64,000 bases of DNA from the NCBI GenBank assembly GCA_020026055.1, contig JAHHRA010000006.1:9525-73524 (forward strand). Reading direction: 5' to 3'. The translations under genes and the position numbers were made by a program. The notes beneath the pieces were generated by a model. It saw only the letters and a list, made by a program, of their open reading frames with translations. It was not told the origin of the DNA and ran no database searches. Position 1 is the first letter of the stretch. Each line of letters opens with the position of its first letter. The DNA is from Actinobacillus sp. GTDB lineage: Bacteria > Pseudomonadota > Gammaproteobacteria > Enterobacterales > Pasteurellaceae. Below, in pieces: positions 25,429 through 35,142 of the stretch.

Positions 25429-27099
25429 ATGAAAATTGCACTTTATTATCCCTCCTATTTAGGAGAAGGACGCATTGCCTTACTCAATGCACGTTTACAG
25501 CCTGTTTTAACGGCAGTAGGGAATACAATTGTTCCAGTTGAACAGGCTGATATCGTTGTGTTATTTGATAATAATATTCCAGCTAAAGCACACGGAAAAA
25601 TTGGTGGCGTTTTAGATTTACAAAGTGCTTTTAACGATCCTCAGAAAGCGTGGCAAACCATTCAAACTTTCTCAGATACGTTAAATTCACAAGCCAAAGA
25701 AAATTCGCCACCAGAAAAAGAAAAATTTGTCATTGCGGTTACTGCTTGCCCAACTGGCGTGGCACATACTTTTATGTCGGCAGAAGCGATAGAGCGTTAT
25801 GCGGAAAGCCAAGGCTGGCAAATTAAAGTAGAAACGCGAGGACAAATTGGCACCAATGATGCAGTTACGCCTGAAGATATTAAGCGTGCAGATTTAATTT
25901 TTGTTGCTGTAGATATTGATGTGGACTTAGATAAATTTCGAGGAAAACCTTTATATAAAACCAGTACAGGTGCCGCATTAAAACATACTGCTGATGAATT
26001 TAAAAAAGCATGGCAAGAGGCTAAACCTTATGAAATCGCAGATGATGCGATTCAACAAACTGATAAGCCTGAATCTAAAAAATTACATACTGGGATTTAC
26101 AAAGACTTAATGACTGGCGTGTCTTATATGTTGCCAGTAGTAGTAGCGGGTGGTTTACTCATTGCTATTTCCTTTATGTTTGGATTCGATGCCTTTAAAG
26201 ATCCCAATATTGCGGGCGGGTTACCTAAAGCATTGATGGATATCGGTGGGGGTGCAGCGTTCCATTTAATGATTGCGGTATTTGCTGCTTATGTTGCTTA
26301 TTCGATTGCGGATCGTCCAGGGCTTGCGGTAGGTCTAATTGGTGGGATGCTTGCTACTACGGGAGGTGCAGGGATTTTAGGCGGTATCGTTGCTGGTTTC
26401 CTTGCTGGTTATACCGTGAAATGGCTGAATAAAGCTATCCAGTTACCAGCAAGTTTTGCCTCACTTAAACCAATTTTAATTTTGCCATTTTTAGGCACAC
26501 TTATTGTCGGCTTATTAATGGTTTACCTTATCAATCCACCTGTCGCAAGTATCATGGAATCGCTTAAACACTGGCTCGCCACGTTAAATAGTGTAAATGC
26601 GGTAGTATTAGGACTCATCATTGGTGCAATGATGTGCGTAGATATGGGCGGTCCTGTGAATAAAGCGGCTTATACTTTCTCAGTTGGGCTTTTAACTTCT
26701 GGTGTGTACACGCCAATGGCAGCAGCGATGGCAGCAGGTATGGTGCCACCTATCGGTATGGCAATCGCAACTTGGCTTGCTCGTAAAAAGTTTGAGCAAA
26801 ATGAACGTGATGCAGGAAATGCAGCCTTTGTTCTTGGATTATGTTTTATCTCAGAAGGTGCATTGCCATTTGTCGCCGCCGATCCGATTCGAGTGATTAT
26901 CAGTGCTATTTTTGGTGGTGCAACCGCAGGTGCATTATCAATGGTATTTGGTATCACATTGCAAGCGCCACATGGCGGTCTATTTGTGATTCCTTTTGTA
27001 TCGCAACCACTTTTATATTTGGGTTTAATTGCAATTGGTAGTATCGTAACGGGTGTGATCTACGCTATTATCCGACCAAAAGCGATGGCAACTATTTAG
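25429..27099 (+). CDS. fruA: FruA, fructose-specific PTS EIIBC
   Basis: Membrane permease that imports and phosphorylates fructose. The 556 residues comprise a degenerate IIB' domain (about 1-95), a functional IIB domain with phosphocysteine 107 in TACPTGVAHTFMSAEAIE, and a IIC membrane domain from about residue 225 (LMTGVSYMLPVVVAGGLL, GGPVNKAAYTF, FISEGALPFVAADP). The architecture is complete. Last gene of fruBKA. The dispersed palindrome after the stop, followed by TTTTTC, probably terminates the operon. Confidence 0.95.
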   Translation: MKIALYYPSYLGEGRIALLNARLQPVLTAVGNTIVPVEQADIVVLFDNNIPAKAHGKIGGVLDLQSAFNDPQKAWQTIQTFSDTLNSQAKENSPPEKEKFVIAVTACPTGVAHTFMSAEAIERYAESQGWQIKVETRGQIGTNDAVTPEDIKRADLIFVAVDIDVDLDKFRGKPLYKTSTGAALKHTADEFKKAWQEAKPYEIADDAIQQTDKPESKKLHTGIYKDLMTGVSYMLPVVVAGGLLIAISFMFGFDAFKDPNIAGGLPKALMDIGGGAAFHLMIAVFAAYVAYSIADRPGLAVGLIGGMLATTGGAGILGGIVAGFLAGYTVKWLNKAIQLPASFASLKPILILPFLGTLIVGLLMVYLINPPVASIMESLKHWLATLNSVNAVVLGLIIGAMMCVDMGGPVNKAAYTFSVGLLTSGVYTPMAAAMAAGMVPPIGMAIATWLARKKFEQNERDAGNAAFVLGLCFISEGALPFVAADPIRVIISAIFGGATAGALSMVFGITLQAPHGGLFVIPFVSQPLLYLGLIAIGSIVTGVIYAIIRPKAMATI

Positions 27100-27110
27100 T
27101 TTTAGTCGAT

Positions 27111-27164
27111 CACGCCCCAATTTTCCAAAAAATTTATATAATTTTTCACGAAAATCGGGGCGTG
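27111..27164. repeat. Dispersed palindromic element after fruA
   Basis: 54 bp with ends CACGCCCC and GGGGCGTG. The 15-nt arms agree except at one position, and the centre is an AT-rich stretch longer than in other copies. TTTTTC follows at once, so it can act as an intrinsic terminator for fruA. Confidence 0.8.
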
Positions 27165-27249
27165 TTTTTCTTTTTTAAATTTAGATAAAATTCTCGTTTG
27201 GAAAAATTTGCTAAAATAGGGCTTTTACTAAGTTTGATTAGGAAAACGT

Positions 27250-29436
27250 ATGGCGTTAGTTCGAGTGGCATTGCCCGTTCCATTATTTTGTGAGTTTGAT
27301 TATCTTTGCGATGACGATACGGATCTCGTGGTTGGTGCACGAGTTTTTGTCCCGTTTGGCTCGCATAAATTAGTGGGAGTGGTTGTTAGTTTTCCTGAGT
27401 CAACCAATTTAGCCGAAGAACAATTAAAAGCGATTTTAAATCCGTTGGATCATGAAAATTTGTTCCCCGCCCCTTTATGGAAATTATTAAAATGGGGGGC
27501 AGATTATTATCAATCCCCATGGGGCGAAGTGTTAAACTGTGCCTTGCCTGTCAAATTACGTCAGCCTAATCCTTTACCGAACAATGAAAAAACTTTCTGG
27601 GTTATCACGTCAGAAGGGGAAACAGCACTTGCGGAAAATAAATTAAAAACTGCACATAAACAGCGAGAAGCCTTGTTACTTTGCCAAACACAGCCTCAAG
27701 AGAAAGGGAATAATGGAGTGGCGAGTGCGATTTGGTCACAATTGTATAAAAAAGGATTTATTCAAGAGAAAATAATTCACGAAAATACGCAAACATGGCA
27801 AGAAAAGTTAGAAAAATTGCCGATTGTGCAACAAGACAATGTTTTACGATTAAATTCGGAACAGGCTATTGCATTAGGTTTACTTGAAAAACAATTTACC
27901 TTTCAACCGTGGTTACTAGAAGGGGTGACAGGTTCAGGAAAGACTGAAATTTATTTGCAATATATCGCTGATGTATTAGCTAAAGGCAAGCAAGTGTTAG
28001 TACTCGTGCCAGAGATAGGGCTTACACCACAAACAGTACAACGTTTTAAAGCACGCTTTAATGTGGAAATTGATGTATTGCATTCGCATCTTAACGATAG
28101 TGAGCGATTGCAAGTTTGGCAACGTGTTCGCACAGAGCAAACAGCAATTCTGATTGGTACGCGTTCAGCATTGTTTACGCCATTCAAAGCGTTGGGGGCG
28201 ATTATTTTAGATGAGGAACATGATCGTTCGTTCAAACAGCAAGAAGGTTGGCATTACCACGGACGAGATTTGGCAGTGATGTATGCGAAACTTTGGGATA
28301 TCCCGATTTTGCTTGGCTCCGCTACGCCAAGTTTGGAAACTTTGCATAATGTTGAAAATGGTAAGTATCGCCGTTTAACTCTAAAAAAACGAGCAGGTAA
28401 AGGCACGGCATTGCATCATTTTGTGATCGATATGAAAAAACAACGCATTCGCCAAGGGTTATCAGAGGCGTTGATCAATAAAATGAACGCTCATTTGCAA
28501 GCAGGTAATCAAGTATTGCTTTTCCTCAATCGACGTGGTTTTGCTCCAGTTTTACTGTGTCACGAATGTGGTTGGGTCGCAAACTGCCAGCATTGTGAAA
28601 AACCAATGACTTACCATCAAAAAAAACGAGTGTTGCATTGCCATCACTGTGGTTGTCAAAAACCGATTCCTCGCCAATGTGTGGAATGTGGTTCCACTTA
28701 TTTAGTGCATACAGGCTTAGGTACGGAGCAATTAGAAGAAAATTTAAGGAAAATATTTCCGAATTTTACAGCGACACGAATAGATCGTGACAGCGTGGCT
28801 CGTAAAGGTGAGTTGGAATCACGATTGAATCTTATTCGACAAGGACAAAGCCAAATTTTGATCGGTACTCAAATGCTGGCAAAAGGGCATCATTTTCCTA
28901 ATGTGACACTAGTTGTGATTTTAGATATTGACGGGGCATTATTTTCAGTCGATTTTCGTGCCGAAGAACAGCTCGCTCAGCTTTACGTACAGGTTGCAGG
29001 TAGAGCAGGACGAGCTGAAAAAGTAGGTGAAGTTGTATTACAAACACATTTTGCTGATCATCCTTTGTTGCAAACGTTGCTTACTAAGGGCTATGCTGAT
29101 TTTTCGCAAATAGCATTGCAACAACGCCGTGCGATTGGGCTACCGCCTTATATGGCTCAAGCATTGTTCAGTGCTAAAAGCAAATGTAGCGAAGATCTCG
29201 AGCAATTTCTCACTCAAATCGCGATTTATTTTCAACAGCACGCTCCTTTTTTGCAAATTTTTCCACCAATGCCCGCACCAATGAGTAAAAAAGCAGGGTT
29301 TTATCGTTGGCAATTATTGTTACAGCATCCGCAACGCTTTGTGTTACAACAGGCTTTGAGCCAATTCCCACAAACAGCATTTATGCATCCGAAAATTCGT
29401 TGGAGTTTGGATATTGATCCTCAGGATTTTAGTTAA
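27250..29436 (+). CDS. priA: PriA, replication restart helicase
   Basis: A 3'-5' helicase that reloads the replisome at stalled forks. The 728 residues have an N-terminal 3'-DNA-binding domain, Walker A GVTGSGKTE near residue 224, DEEH box LDEEHDRSFKQQ, and a zinc-binding insert with eight cysteines (about residues 435-480: CHECGW, CQHC, CHHCGC, CVECGS). Late helicase motifs are GTQMLAKGHHFPNV and QVAGRAGRAEK. Length is normal. An AGGA site precedes the ATG. ftsN follows at 87 bp, the order seen in enterics. Confidence 0.96.
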   Translation: MALVRVALPVPLFCEFDYLCDDDTDLVVGARVFVPFGSHKLVGVVVSFPESTNLAEEQLKAILNPLDHENLFPAPLWKLLKWGADYYQSPWGEVLNCALPVKLRQPNPLPNNEKTFWVITSEGETALAENKLKTAHKQREALLLCQTQPQEKGNNGVASAIWSQLYKKGFIQEKIIHENTQTWQEKLEKLPIVQQDNVLRLNSEQAIALGLLEKQFTFQPWLLEGVTGSGKTEIYLQYIADVLAKGKQVLVLVPEIGLTPQTVQRFKARFNVEIDVLHSHLNDSERLQVWQRVRTEQTAILIGTRSALFTPFKALGAIILDEEHDRSFKQQEGWHYHGRDLAVMYAKLWDIPILLGSATPSLETLHNVENGKYRRLTLKKRAGKGTALHHFVIDMKKQRIRQGLSEALINKMNAHLQAGNQVLLFLNRRGFAPVLLCHECGWVANCQHCEKPMTYHQKKRVLHCHHCGCQKPIPRQCVECGSTYLVHTGLGTEQLEENLRKIFPNFTATRIDRDSVARKGELESRLNLIRQGQSQILIGTQMLAKGHHFPNVTLVVILDIDGALFSVDFRAEEQLAQLYVQVAGRAGRAEKVGEVVLQTHFADHPLLQTLLTKGYADFSQIALQQRRAIGLPPYMAQALFSAKSKCSEDLEQFLTQIAIYFQQHAPFLQIFPPMPAPMSKKAGFYRWQLLLQHPQRFVLQQALSQFPQTAFMHPKIRWSLDIDPQDFS

Positions 29437-29522
29437 TGTTTGAAAAATGTGATATTAGGCTAGCAAGCTAAGAAAAATTTGAGTAAACTTAAATGTTTGT
29501 AAGATTTGTAGAAGAGTGAAAA

Positions 29523-30191
29523 ATGGCAAAGAAAAGATTCGCCCGTGCGAGGAAAGGAAATAGAAAAAATACAAATTCGGTGTTAATTTGGGGAATGATT
29601 GTACTTATTATTTCAGCGGTAGGAGCAGGGCTATTTTTTTTAAAGTCGAATTCAAATTACCCTAAAATTAAAAGGGTGGATGTAAAAAAAGATCTATCTC
29701 AGCCACAACTCCCACCACCACCTGAGGAAAGATGGAGTTACATTAAGGCATTAGAAACTCGTACGATAAATACAGAGTCGAATGCTTTGTCGACAAATGT
29801 TCATGCGAATACAACAGTAAAAACACCTAATGTAACAACTCACAAAACTGAATCTCAAAAAGAAAATACTAAACCGCAAAGTGTGTGGGCAGCACTAGAT
29901 CAAAATAAAGTTTCTTCTAACGCTAATACTACTACAACGAATCAAACTCAAAACCATACAGCGATAGCACAAAATAAAGGACAATTTGGTTTGCAATGTG
30001 GTGCTTTTGATAAATTAGAACAAGCTGAAGCTCAGCGTGCCAAATTAGCAATGTTAGGGATGACTGCTTATGTCAAACGCACTAACAATTGGAATCGTGT
30101 TTTTGTTGGTCCTATTGGCAGTCGTGATCAAGCACAAGAAGTGCGAGAGCGTATTCATTCACAAATAGATTGCTTTGTTATTGGGATGTAG
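29523..30191 (+). CDS. ftsN: FtsN-like cell-division protein (SPOR domain)
   Basis: 222 residues with a basic cytoplasmic tip (MAKKRFARARKGNRK), one membrane helix near residues 23-42, a long Thr/Asn/Gln-rich periplasmic linker and a C-terminal SPOR domain (about 154-222: FGLQCGAFDKLEQAEAQRAKLAMLG ... VFVGPIGSRDQAQEVRERI). SPOR domains bind denuded septal peptidoglycan; FtsN triggers septal synthesis by FtsWI. Both Cys residues expected in the SPOR domain of FtsN are present. The order priA-ftsN supports the call. It is shorter than E. coli FtsN (319) because of the linker. Confidence 0.85.
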   Translation: MAKKRFARARKGNRKNTNSVLIWGMIVLIISAVGAGLFFLKSNSNYPKIKRVDVKKDLSQPQLPPPPEERWSYIKALETRTINTESNALSTNVHANTTVKTPNVTTHKTESQKENTKPQSVWAALDQNKVSSNANTTTTNQTQNHTAIAQNKGQFGLQCGAFDKLEQAEAQRAKLAMLGMTAYVKRTNNWNRVFVGPIGSRDQAQEVRERIHSQIDCFVIGM

Positions 30192-30207
30192 CTTTTAATC
30201 ACTACTA

Positions 30208-30249
30208 ACGCCATCAAAATCAGAAAAATTTTTCTGATTTTGATGGCGT
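30208..30249. repeat. Dispersed palindromic element after ftsN: perfect 42-bp palindrome
   Basis: The two 21-nt halves are exact reverse complements with no spacer: ACGCCATCAAAATCAGAAAAA and its complement. This is the cleanest copy of the family and probably close to the founder sequence. It starts 16 bp after the ftsN stop. Confidence 0.9.
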
Positions 30250-30345
30250 GATTTCTTCTCTTTTTGTTGTTCACAATTTTGCACAAAATTTTCTTTTTCT
30301 TCCGCGAACATATTTTGACTTACTATGAATAATTTTGGCGATGTA

Positions 30346-30379
30346 AAAATGCGGTCGTAAAATTATTACGCCGCATTTT
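30346..30379 (-). terminator. pepT terminator built from paired uptake-signal-like sequences
   Basis: AAAATGCGG ... CCGCATTTT 9-bp outer stem plus an inner CGTAA/TTACG. On the minus strand it ends CCGCATTTTTA. Each arm carries an AAATGCGG(T) core, one base from the Haemophilus uptake signal AAGTGCGGT, which is also often paired as a terminator. Confidence 0.6.
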
Positions 30380-30422
30380 AGGATGAGCAAGTTATATTTT
30401 GTAGTACTTGGAAGTCAAAATA

Positions 30423-31640
30423 CTACTCTGTAAACACTAGTGCTTTTGCGACTTGGTAGCTATCTACAAAAGATGGGATAGGGAGAAATTCAAACGCACT
30501 GTGAAAATTATGTGCCCCTGTGAAAAAATTTGGTGTGAATAACCCTTTTACAGATAATGCTGAGCCATCAGTACCGCCACGCATCGCAATAGTTTTGGCA
30601 GGAATTTGCAATGTTGCGAGTGCTTGGTATAACCTTGTTAGTGCACGTTGATCTTCACCCATTGCTTGAGCAATATTGCGATAAACATCTGTTATTTCAA
30701 GATTAATTTTCGCTTTTGGGTGTTTGATTCTTAAAAAATCGACTAAGCTTTGTAAGTAAAGTTTTCGTTTTGTATAGTTGCTTAACTCAAAATCTCGAAT
30801 GGATACACCAACCATTGCTCTATTTTGATTGCCTGTAAGTTCGTTTACCCAAAAGTATCCTTCTTTTCCTTCTGTTTGTTCAGGTTTACCCATATCATTG
30901 AGCATTGATATAAAATCAGCGACGATGAGATTTGGGTTGACTAATACATTTTTTGCACTCATTGGGTGAGCAGTAATGCCTTCGACAGTGAATTTAGCAC
31001 TACCTGCATTAAAAGTTTCAAAAATTACTTCGCCACGTTCACAGCAGTCAATAGTGTAACAAAAATCCACTGGGAAGAGTGTGAGATCCATTGCTTTTGA
31101 CCCTCGTAAACCAATTTCTTCATCAGGTACGAAGGCAAGATAAATATCGCCGTGTGCTTGATTTGTATGAGTGAGTTCTTGTGCAAGAGTCATTAACACA
31201 GCGATCGAGGCTTTATCATCTGCACCTAAAACACTAGTTCCATCTGAAAATAAGATATCTTGATGACGATATTTACTTAGTTCAGGATGCGTTTGTTCGC
31301 TGATGTAAATATTTAGTGTTTTATTTAAACAAAGCGGTTCGCCAATATAATGTAAAAGCTGTGGATGAATATCTGGACTTAAGCCAACATCAACTGTATC
31401 TAAATGAGCAACAAAACCAATTTTAGGCAAGTTTGCTTTACCAGCAATGCGAACAATTAAAATACTATTATCAAGCAAAGTAATTTCATGATACCCCATT
31501 GCTTTTAGTTCAGAGGCTAAAAGTTGGGCTAATGCCATTTGTCCTTGTGAAGAAGGGAGTTTAGTATTTTTAGCATCAGATTGGCTGCTTATGGCGACAT
31601 AACGCAGAAAATTATCAATTAAAGTTTGTTGAATATTCAT
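30423..31640 (-). CDS. pepT: PepT, tripeptidase (peptidase T)
   Basis: A zinc aminotripeptidase of the M20 family, 405 residues. Metal-site blocks are VAHLDTVD, SVLGADDKASIAVLM, VPDEEIGLRGS and the late IAMRGGTDGSALS plus TGAHNFHSAFEFLP. It releases the N-terminal residue of tripeptides in the cytosol. It starts 2 bp after the AbgT-family gene ends, so the two form an operon for import and hydrolysis of small peptides or aminoacyl conjugates. Confidence 0.93.
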   Translation of the reverse strand: MNIQQTLIDNFLRYVAISSQSDAKNTKLPSSQGQMALAQLLASELKAMGYHEITLLDNSILIVRIAGKANLPKIGFVAHLDTVDVGLSPDIHPQLLHYIGEPLCLNKTLNIYISEQTHPELSKYRHQDILFSDGTSVLGADDKASIAVLMTLAQELTHTNQAHGDIYLAFVPDEEIGLRGSKAMDLTLFPVDFCYTIDCCERGEVIFETFNAGSAKFTVEGITAHPMSAKNVLVNPNLIVADFISMLNDMGKPEQTEGKEGYFWVNELTGNQNRAMVGVSIRDFELSNYTKRKLYLQSLVDFLRIKHPKAKINLEITDVYRNIAQAMGEDQRALTRLYQALATLQIPAKTIAMRGGTDGSALSVKGLFTPNFFTGAHNFHSAFEFLPIPSFVDSYQVAKALVFTE

Positions 31641-31642
31641 TT

Positions 31643-33178
31643 TTAACCTCTAGTGTAGCTGTAACCGCTGTCAAAACCAAGTGGGATGTTGAGTCCCCAG
31701 AAGACATATAACATCACTGTCAATACGATCAGTAGCCCAATAGTATAAGGCAACATCATTGAAACTAAAGTACCAATTCCTGATTGACTACTATAACGTT
31801 GCATATAAGAAATAATTAACGGATAGAACGCAAACATTGGTGTACTGACGTTCACTGCACTGTCTGAAATTCTAAATGCGGCTTGTGTAAGTTCAGGTGA
31901 TAATCCTACTGCCATTAGCATTGGCACTAAAACAGGTGCTAAGATCGCCCATTTAGAAGATGCAGAAGTGATGATGATATTTAACATTGCAGTTAAGAAA
32001 ATTACACCGAAGACAGTAACACCACTTGGTAAATTGATCGCTTTCAAAAATTCAGCTCCTGAAATAGCAATTAAACTGCCGATATTAGATTTGCTAAAAC
32101 AGTATAAGAATTGTGCACAGAAAAAACCAAATACGATAAAAGAAACTAAGGATTTAGTGATATTTTCCATTGATTTAGTGACATCTTTCACCGATTTATA
32201 ATTGCCACTGACAAAACCGTAAACTAACCCTGGAATAGCGAAAAAAACTAATAATAGCGGTACAATAGTTTGCATCGCAGGAGATTTTGGGCTAGTGAGT
32301 GAACCGTTAGTTGGATCTCGGAATAACGAATTTTCAGGATACATCAATACGACTAACGCGATAGTTAATCCCAATAAAATAAAGTTTGCCCAATGATAAG
32401 CTTTGATTTCGTTAGGGCTTAATTCAGCAGTATTTTCTTCTTGCACGACATCAATAGGGAGTGACTTGTGTAAGCGCGGTTCAACGATCTTATCTGTTAT
32501 ATACCAACAACAAGCAATAACTGCAAAAGTTGAGCCAAAAGAGAAAAAGAAATTGCAAAGTACATTAACGACATAATGAGGGTCGAGAACTCTTGCCCCT
32601 GTTTGAGTGAAGCCTGCTAAGATAGGGTCAATAATAGAAGGTGTGTAAGACGCAGCAAAGCCACCAGATAACCCTGCAAAACCTGCAGCGATCCCAGCTA
32701 AAGGATGTTTGCCGACTTTATAGAAGAGATAGGCAGAAACAGGCATTAAGATCACATAAGCCGAATCTGAAGCTACATGAGCTAAAACTCCGATAAAAAT
32801 CACAGACGGAGTGATCAATCGAGGGTGAATGGCAGAAAGTAATTTACGTAGAACAGTAGCGATATAACCCGAACCTTCAGCAATCCCAATCCCTAACGTA
32901 GCAACGATCGTAATCCCCAACGGCGGGAAATTCACAAAATTTTTCACCATTGAACTAAATAATGCCATCATTTCACTTGCATTAAAAAGATCAATAACTT
33001 CAATACGTTGCTTAGATAAAGGGTGAATATAATCAAAAGTAAAATGTGAAAGTAACCAAGATAAGATGATGCAAATGAGAGTTGCCATAAAAAACAACAT
33101 AGTAATATCAGGAATTTTATTACCAATAATTTCGACTTTATCTAACCAATTTCTTTGATGCAGTGTTTTTTTGTCCAT
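31643..33178 (-). CDS. AbgT-family transporter
   Basis: A 511-residue inner-membrane protein with about 9-11 helices. The family pattern is clear (FVNFPPLGITIVATLGIGIAEGSGYI, HVASDSAYVILMPVSAYLF, GLSGGFAASYTPSIIDPILAGFTQ, TSASSKWAILAPVLVPM). In E. coli AbgT imports p-aminobenzoyl-glutamate; other members export sulfonamides. Operon linkage to pepT fits uptake of a peptide-like substrate. Upstream, near 33289-33310, a TGTGA half-site with a poor second half could be a weak CRP site; this is uncertain. Confidence 0.88.
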   Translation of the reverse strand: MDKKTLHQRNWLDKVEIIGNKIPDITMLFFMATLICIILSWLLSHFTFDYIHPLSKQRIEVIDLFNASEMMALFSSMVKNFVNFPPLGITIVATLGIGIAEGSGYIATVLRKLLSAIHPRLITPSVIFIGVLAHVASDSAYVILMPVSAYLFYKVGKHPLAGIAAGFAGLSGGFAASYTPSIIDPILAGFTQTGARVLDPHYVVNVLCNFFFSFGSTFAVIACCWYITDKIVEPRLHKSLPIDVVQEENTAELSPNEIKAYHWANFILLGLTIALVVLMYPENSLFRDPTNGSLTSPKSPAMQTIVPLLLVFFAIPGLVYGFVSGNYKSVKDVTKSMENITKSLVSFIVFGFFCAQFLYCFSKSNIGSLIAISGAEFLKAINLPSGVTVFGVIFLTAMLNIIITSASSKWAILAPVLVPMLMAVGLSPELTQAAFRISDSAVNVSTPMFAFYPLIISYMQRYSSQSGIGTLVSMMLPYTIGLLIVLTVMLYVFWGLNIPLGFDSGYSYTRG

Positions 33179-33515
33179 AAAAAGGATTCTCCTAAATTAG
33201 ATCAATGAAAAATGGGACGATTGTAGCCTGAATAAAATTCTTCTGTAAAGAAGGAACATAATGCTTATTTTTTATTGCAACGTAGAATGTGAGATAAATA
33301 CAGAATTTTCTTGCAAAATAGTGAATATTTGAATTTCTTAGGAAATTTTATCCATAGATTGACGACATAACTATAAAATTGAGTATCAGATAGTGACATA
33401 AATTGCAAACAAAACGCTTTAGTATTTCGTGAGTTATCTGCTTTCTTTGAAAATTAAGAAAAAAACACTGAATATCGGGACGTAAACACTAACATTTAAG
33501 CGAATTTAGACAACA
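33179..33515. other. Intergenic region between abgT-like gene and hldD
   Basis: About 340 bp of AT-rich sequence that holds the abgT-pepT promoter region on the minus strand. A TGTGAGATAAATACAG motif at about 33289-33304 has one perfect CRP half-site. A decayed GATATCGGGACGT-like scrap at 33470-33485 faintly resembles one end of the dispersed palindrome. No coding frame of note. Confidence 0.35.
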
Positions 33516-33548
33516 AAAATGCGGTAGTAAGTTTTTTACACCGCATTT
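33516..33548 (-). terminator. hldD terminator built from paired uptake-signal-like sequences
   Basis: AAATGCGGT ... ACCGCATTT stem (9 bp) with inner GTAA/TTAC pairing. On the minus strand it ends in CCGCATTTTTG, 14 bp past the hldD stop codon. Same construction as the pepT terminator. Confidence 0.75.
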
Positions 33549-33562
33549 GGGATTGACAGGAA

Positions 33563-34486
33563 TTATTTGTTTAACCAAGCCATATATTCAGTTACACCTG
33601 TTTTTACGTCCCTGAATATTTTGTCATAACCTACGCAACGAAGTTTTTCCATATTAGCTTGTGTATATTTTTGGTAGCGACTTTTTAAGTGATCAGGGAA
33701 AGGAATAGTCTCGATTTTTCCCTTGCCGTGGAATGCAATAACAGCGTCTGCTACTTCTTTGAAACTTTGAGCTTTACCTGTGCCGAGATTGTAAATACCA
33801 GAAATGCTGTGTTGCCAGCACCAAATATTCACGTCTGCGACATCGTCAACATAAATAAAATCACGCAAGAAGTGCTCACTACCTGCGAATAATTTTGGAT
33901 TTTCACCGTTTAAAATTTGTGTATTTAAATGGAAGGCTACGCTTGCCATCGAACCTTTATGTTGTTCGCGAGGACCATACACATTGAAATATTTAAAACC
34001 ACACACAGGGGAATTTATTTGCGGCAAAATGCGACGAACATACTCATCAAATAAAAATTTAGAATAACCATAAATATTCAATGGTTTTTCAAATTCTCGA
34101 CTTTCAATAAATTGAGGTAAGTCACCATAGGTCGCTGCTGAAGAAGCATAATAGAATGGAATTTTACGCTCTAAACAGAAATGCAACAATTCTTTGGAAT
34201 ATTCATAATTGTTTTGCATCATAAACTTACCATTCCATTCGGTTGTAGCACTGCAAGCACCTTCGTGGAATACACCATCAATCATACCGAAATTATCACC
34301 AGCAATAACTGAGGCAATGAAATCGTCTTTGTCCATATAGTCTTCAATGTCTAAATCCACTAAATTCACGAATTTTGTACCATCAGTTAAATCATCTACA
34401 ACTAAAATATCTTTGCGATCTATCTTATTTAGCCCACGAATAATATTGCTCCCAATAAAGCCTGCACCACCTGTAACAATAATCAT
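33563..34486 (-). CDS. hldD: HldD, ADP-L-glycero-D-manno-heptose 6-epimerase
   Basis: Last enzyme of ADP-heptose synthesis for LPS inner core. The 307-residue short-chain dehydrogenase/epimerase has the NADP-binding GGAGFIGSNIIRGL at residue 5, the HEGACSATTEWNG segment and the catalytic YGYSKFLFDEYV. Full length compared with E. coli (310). It is transcribed alone with its own terminator; an AAGGAG site precedes the ATG. Confidence 0.95.
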   Translation of the reverse strand: MIIVTGGAGFIGSNIIRGLNKIDRKDILVVDDLTDGTKFVNLVDLDIEDYMDKDDFIASVIAGDNFGMIDGVFHEGACSATTEWNGKFMMQNNYEYSKELLHFCLERKIPFYYASSAATYGDLPQFIESREFEKPLNIYGYSKFLFDEYVRRILPQINSPVCGFKYFNVYGPREQHKGSMASVAFHLNTQILNGENPKLFAGSEHFLRDFIYVDDVADVNIWCWQHSISGIYNLGTGKAQSFKEVADAVIAFHGKGKIETIPFPDHLKSRYQKYTQANMEKLRCVGYDKIFRDVKTGVTEYMAWLNK

Positions 34487-35106
34487 AAATTACTCCTTAT
34501 TTCCAGCATTTTAGTTGGCATTATAAAAGATTCATCTAAGAAGAGTTAGTTTTTTATGCAGAGATAACGTTTTTCGATTTATTGTTAATAATCAGTTTTA
34601 CTGAACTTTTAGCAACAAATTGATTTAAATAATCGTCTTTTACACAAAATTTTACTTTCTATTTTATAAATTAAAGCTTATCAATATTGAGGATAAGGTT
34701 AAATATAATGAATATGAGATTTTACTCAAAAGCAACAAAGTTTTGACTGAGAAATTGTTTTTGCATTGAATAAAAGTAAATCATCGTGAAAGTAGAATAG
34801 ACGTAATATTAGCATTTAATTTAAGAAGACTAATGTTAATAATGGATCCATTAAAGATTGATATGATTGATGAGAGATTAAAAAAGAGGATAAAAAATAG
34901 CAGAAAAAATCAACTTCAAAATAAGGTTCTTTATGTTTTAAGTAATAAAATCTAATGAATTATATTGCATATAATGAGAGGGTTAAAGAGCTTGTCCAAT
35001 TTTTGTATTATTAAATGAGCTGATTTTTAAAAATGAGTGATTTTTACTAGCTACGAAGTGTAAACTAAGCAGTTCTATTGAAATTTATCATTTTAGTATA
35101 GTTATT
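34487..35106. other. Unusually long AT-rich intergenic region before mutS
   Basis: About 620 bp without a recognisable gene. The only frame with a start is a 40-codon lysine-rich ORF at 34833-34955 (MLIMDPLKIDMIDERLKKRI...), with a weak AAGAAG site and no recognised family; it is more likely chance or a remnant than a gene. The mutS promoter -10 (TATAAT, 35110-35115) lies at the right end. Confidence 0.4.
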
Positions 35107-35142
35107 TTGTATAATACTGCTTTACTCAACCAAGGAACAACA

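Noticed and set aside
26670..26957. Minus-strand 95-codon frame within fruA
   Set aside because: Alanine-rich complement of the IIC helices; a shadow.
27146..27340. Minus-strand frame across the fruA-priA spacer
   Set aside because: It covers the palindromic element and the priA start; no coding signals.
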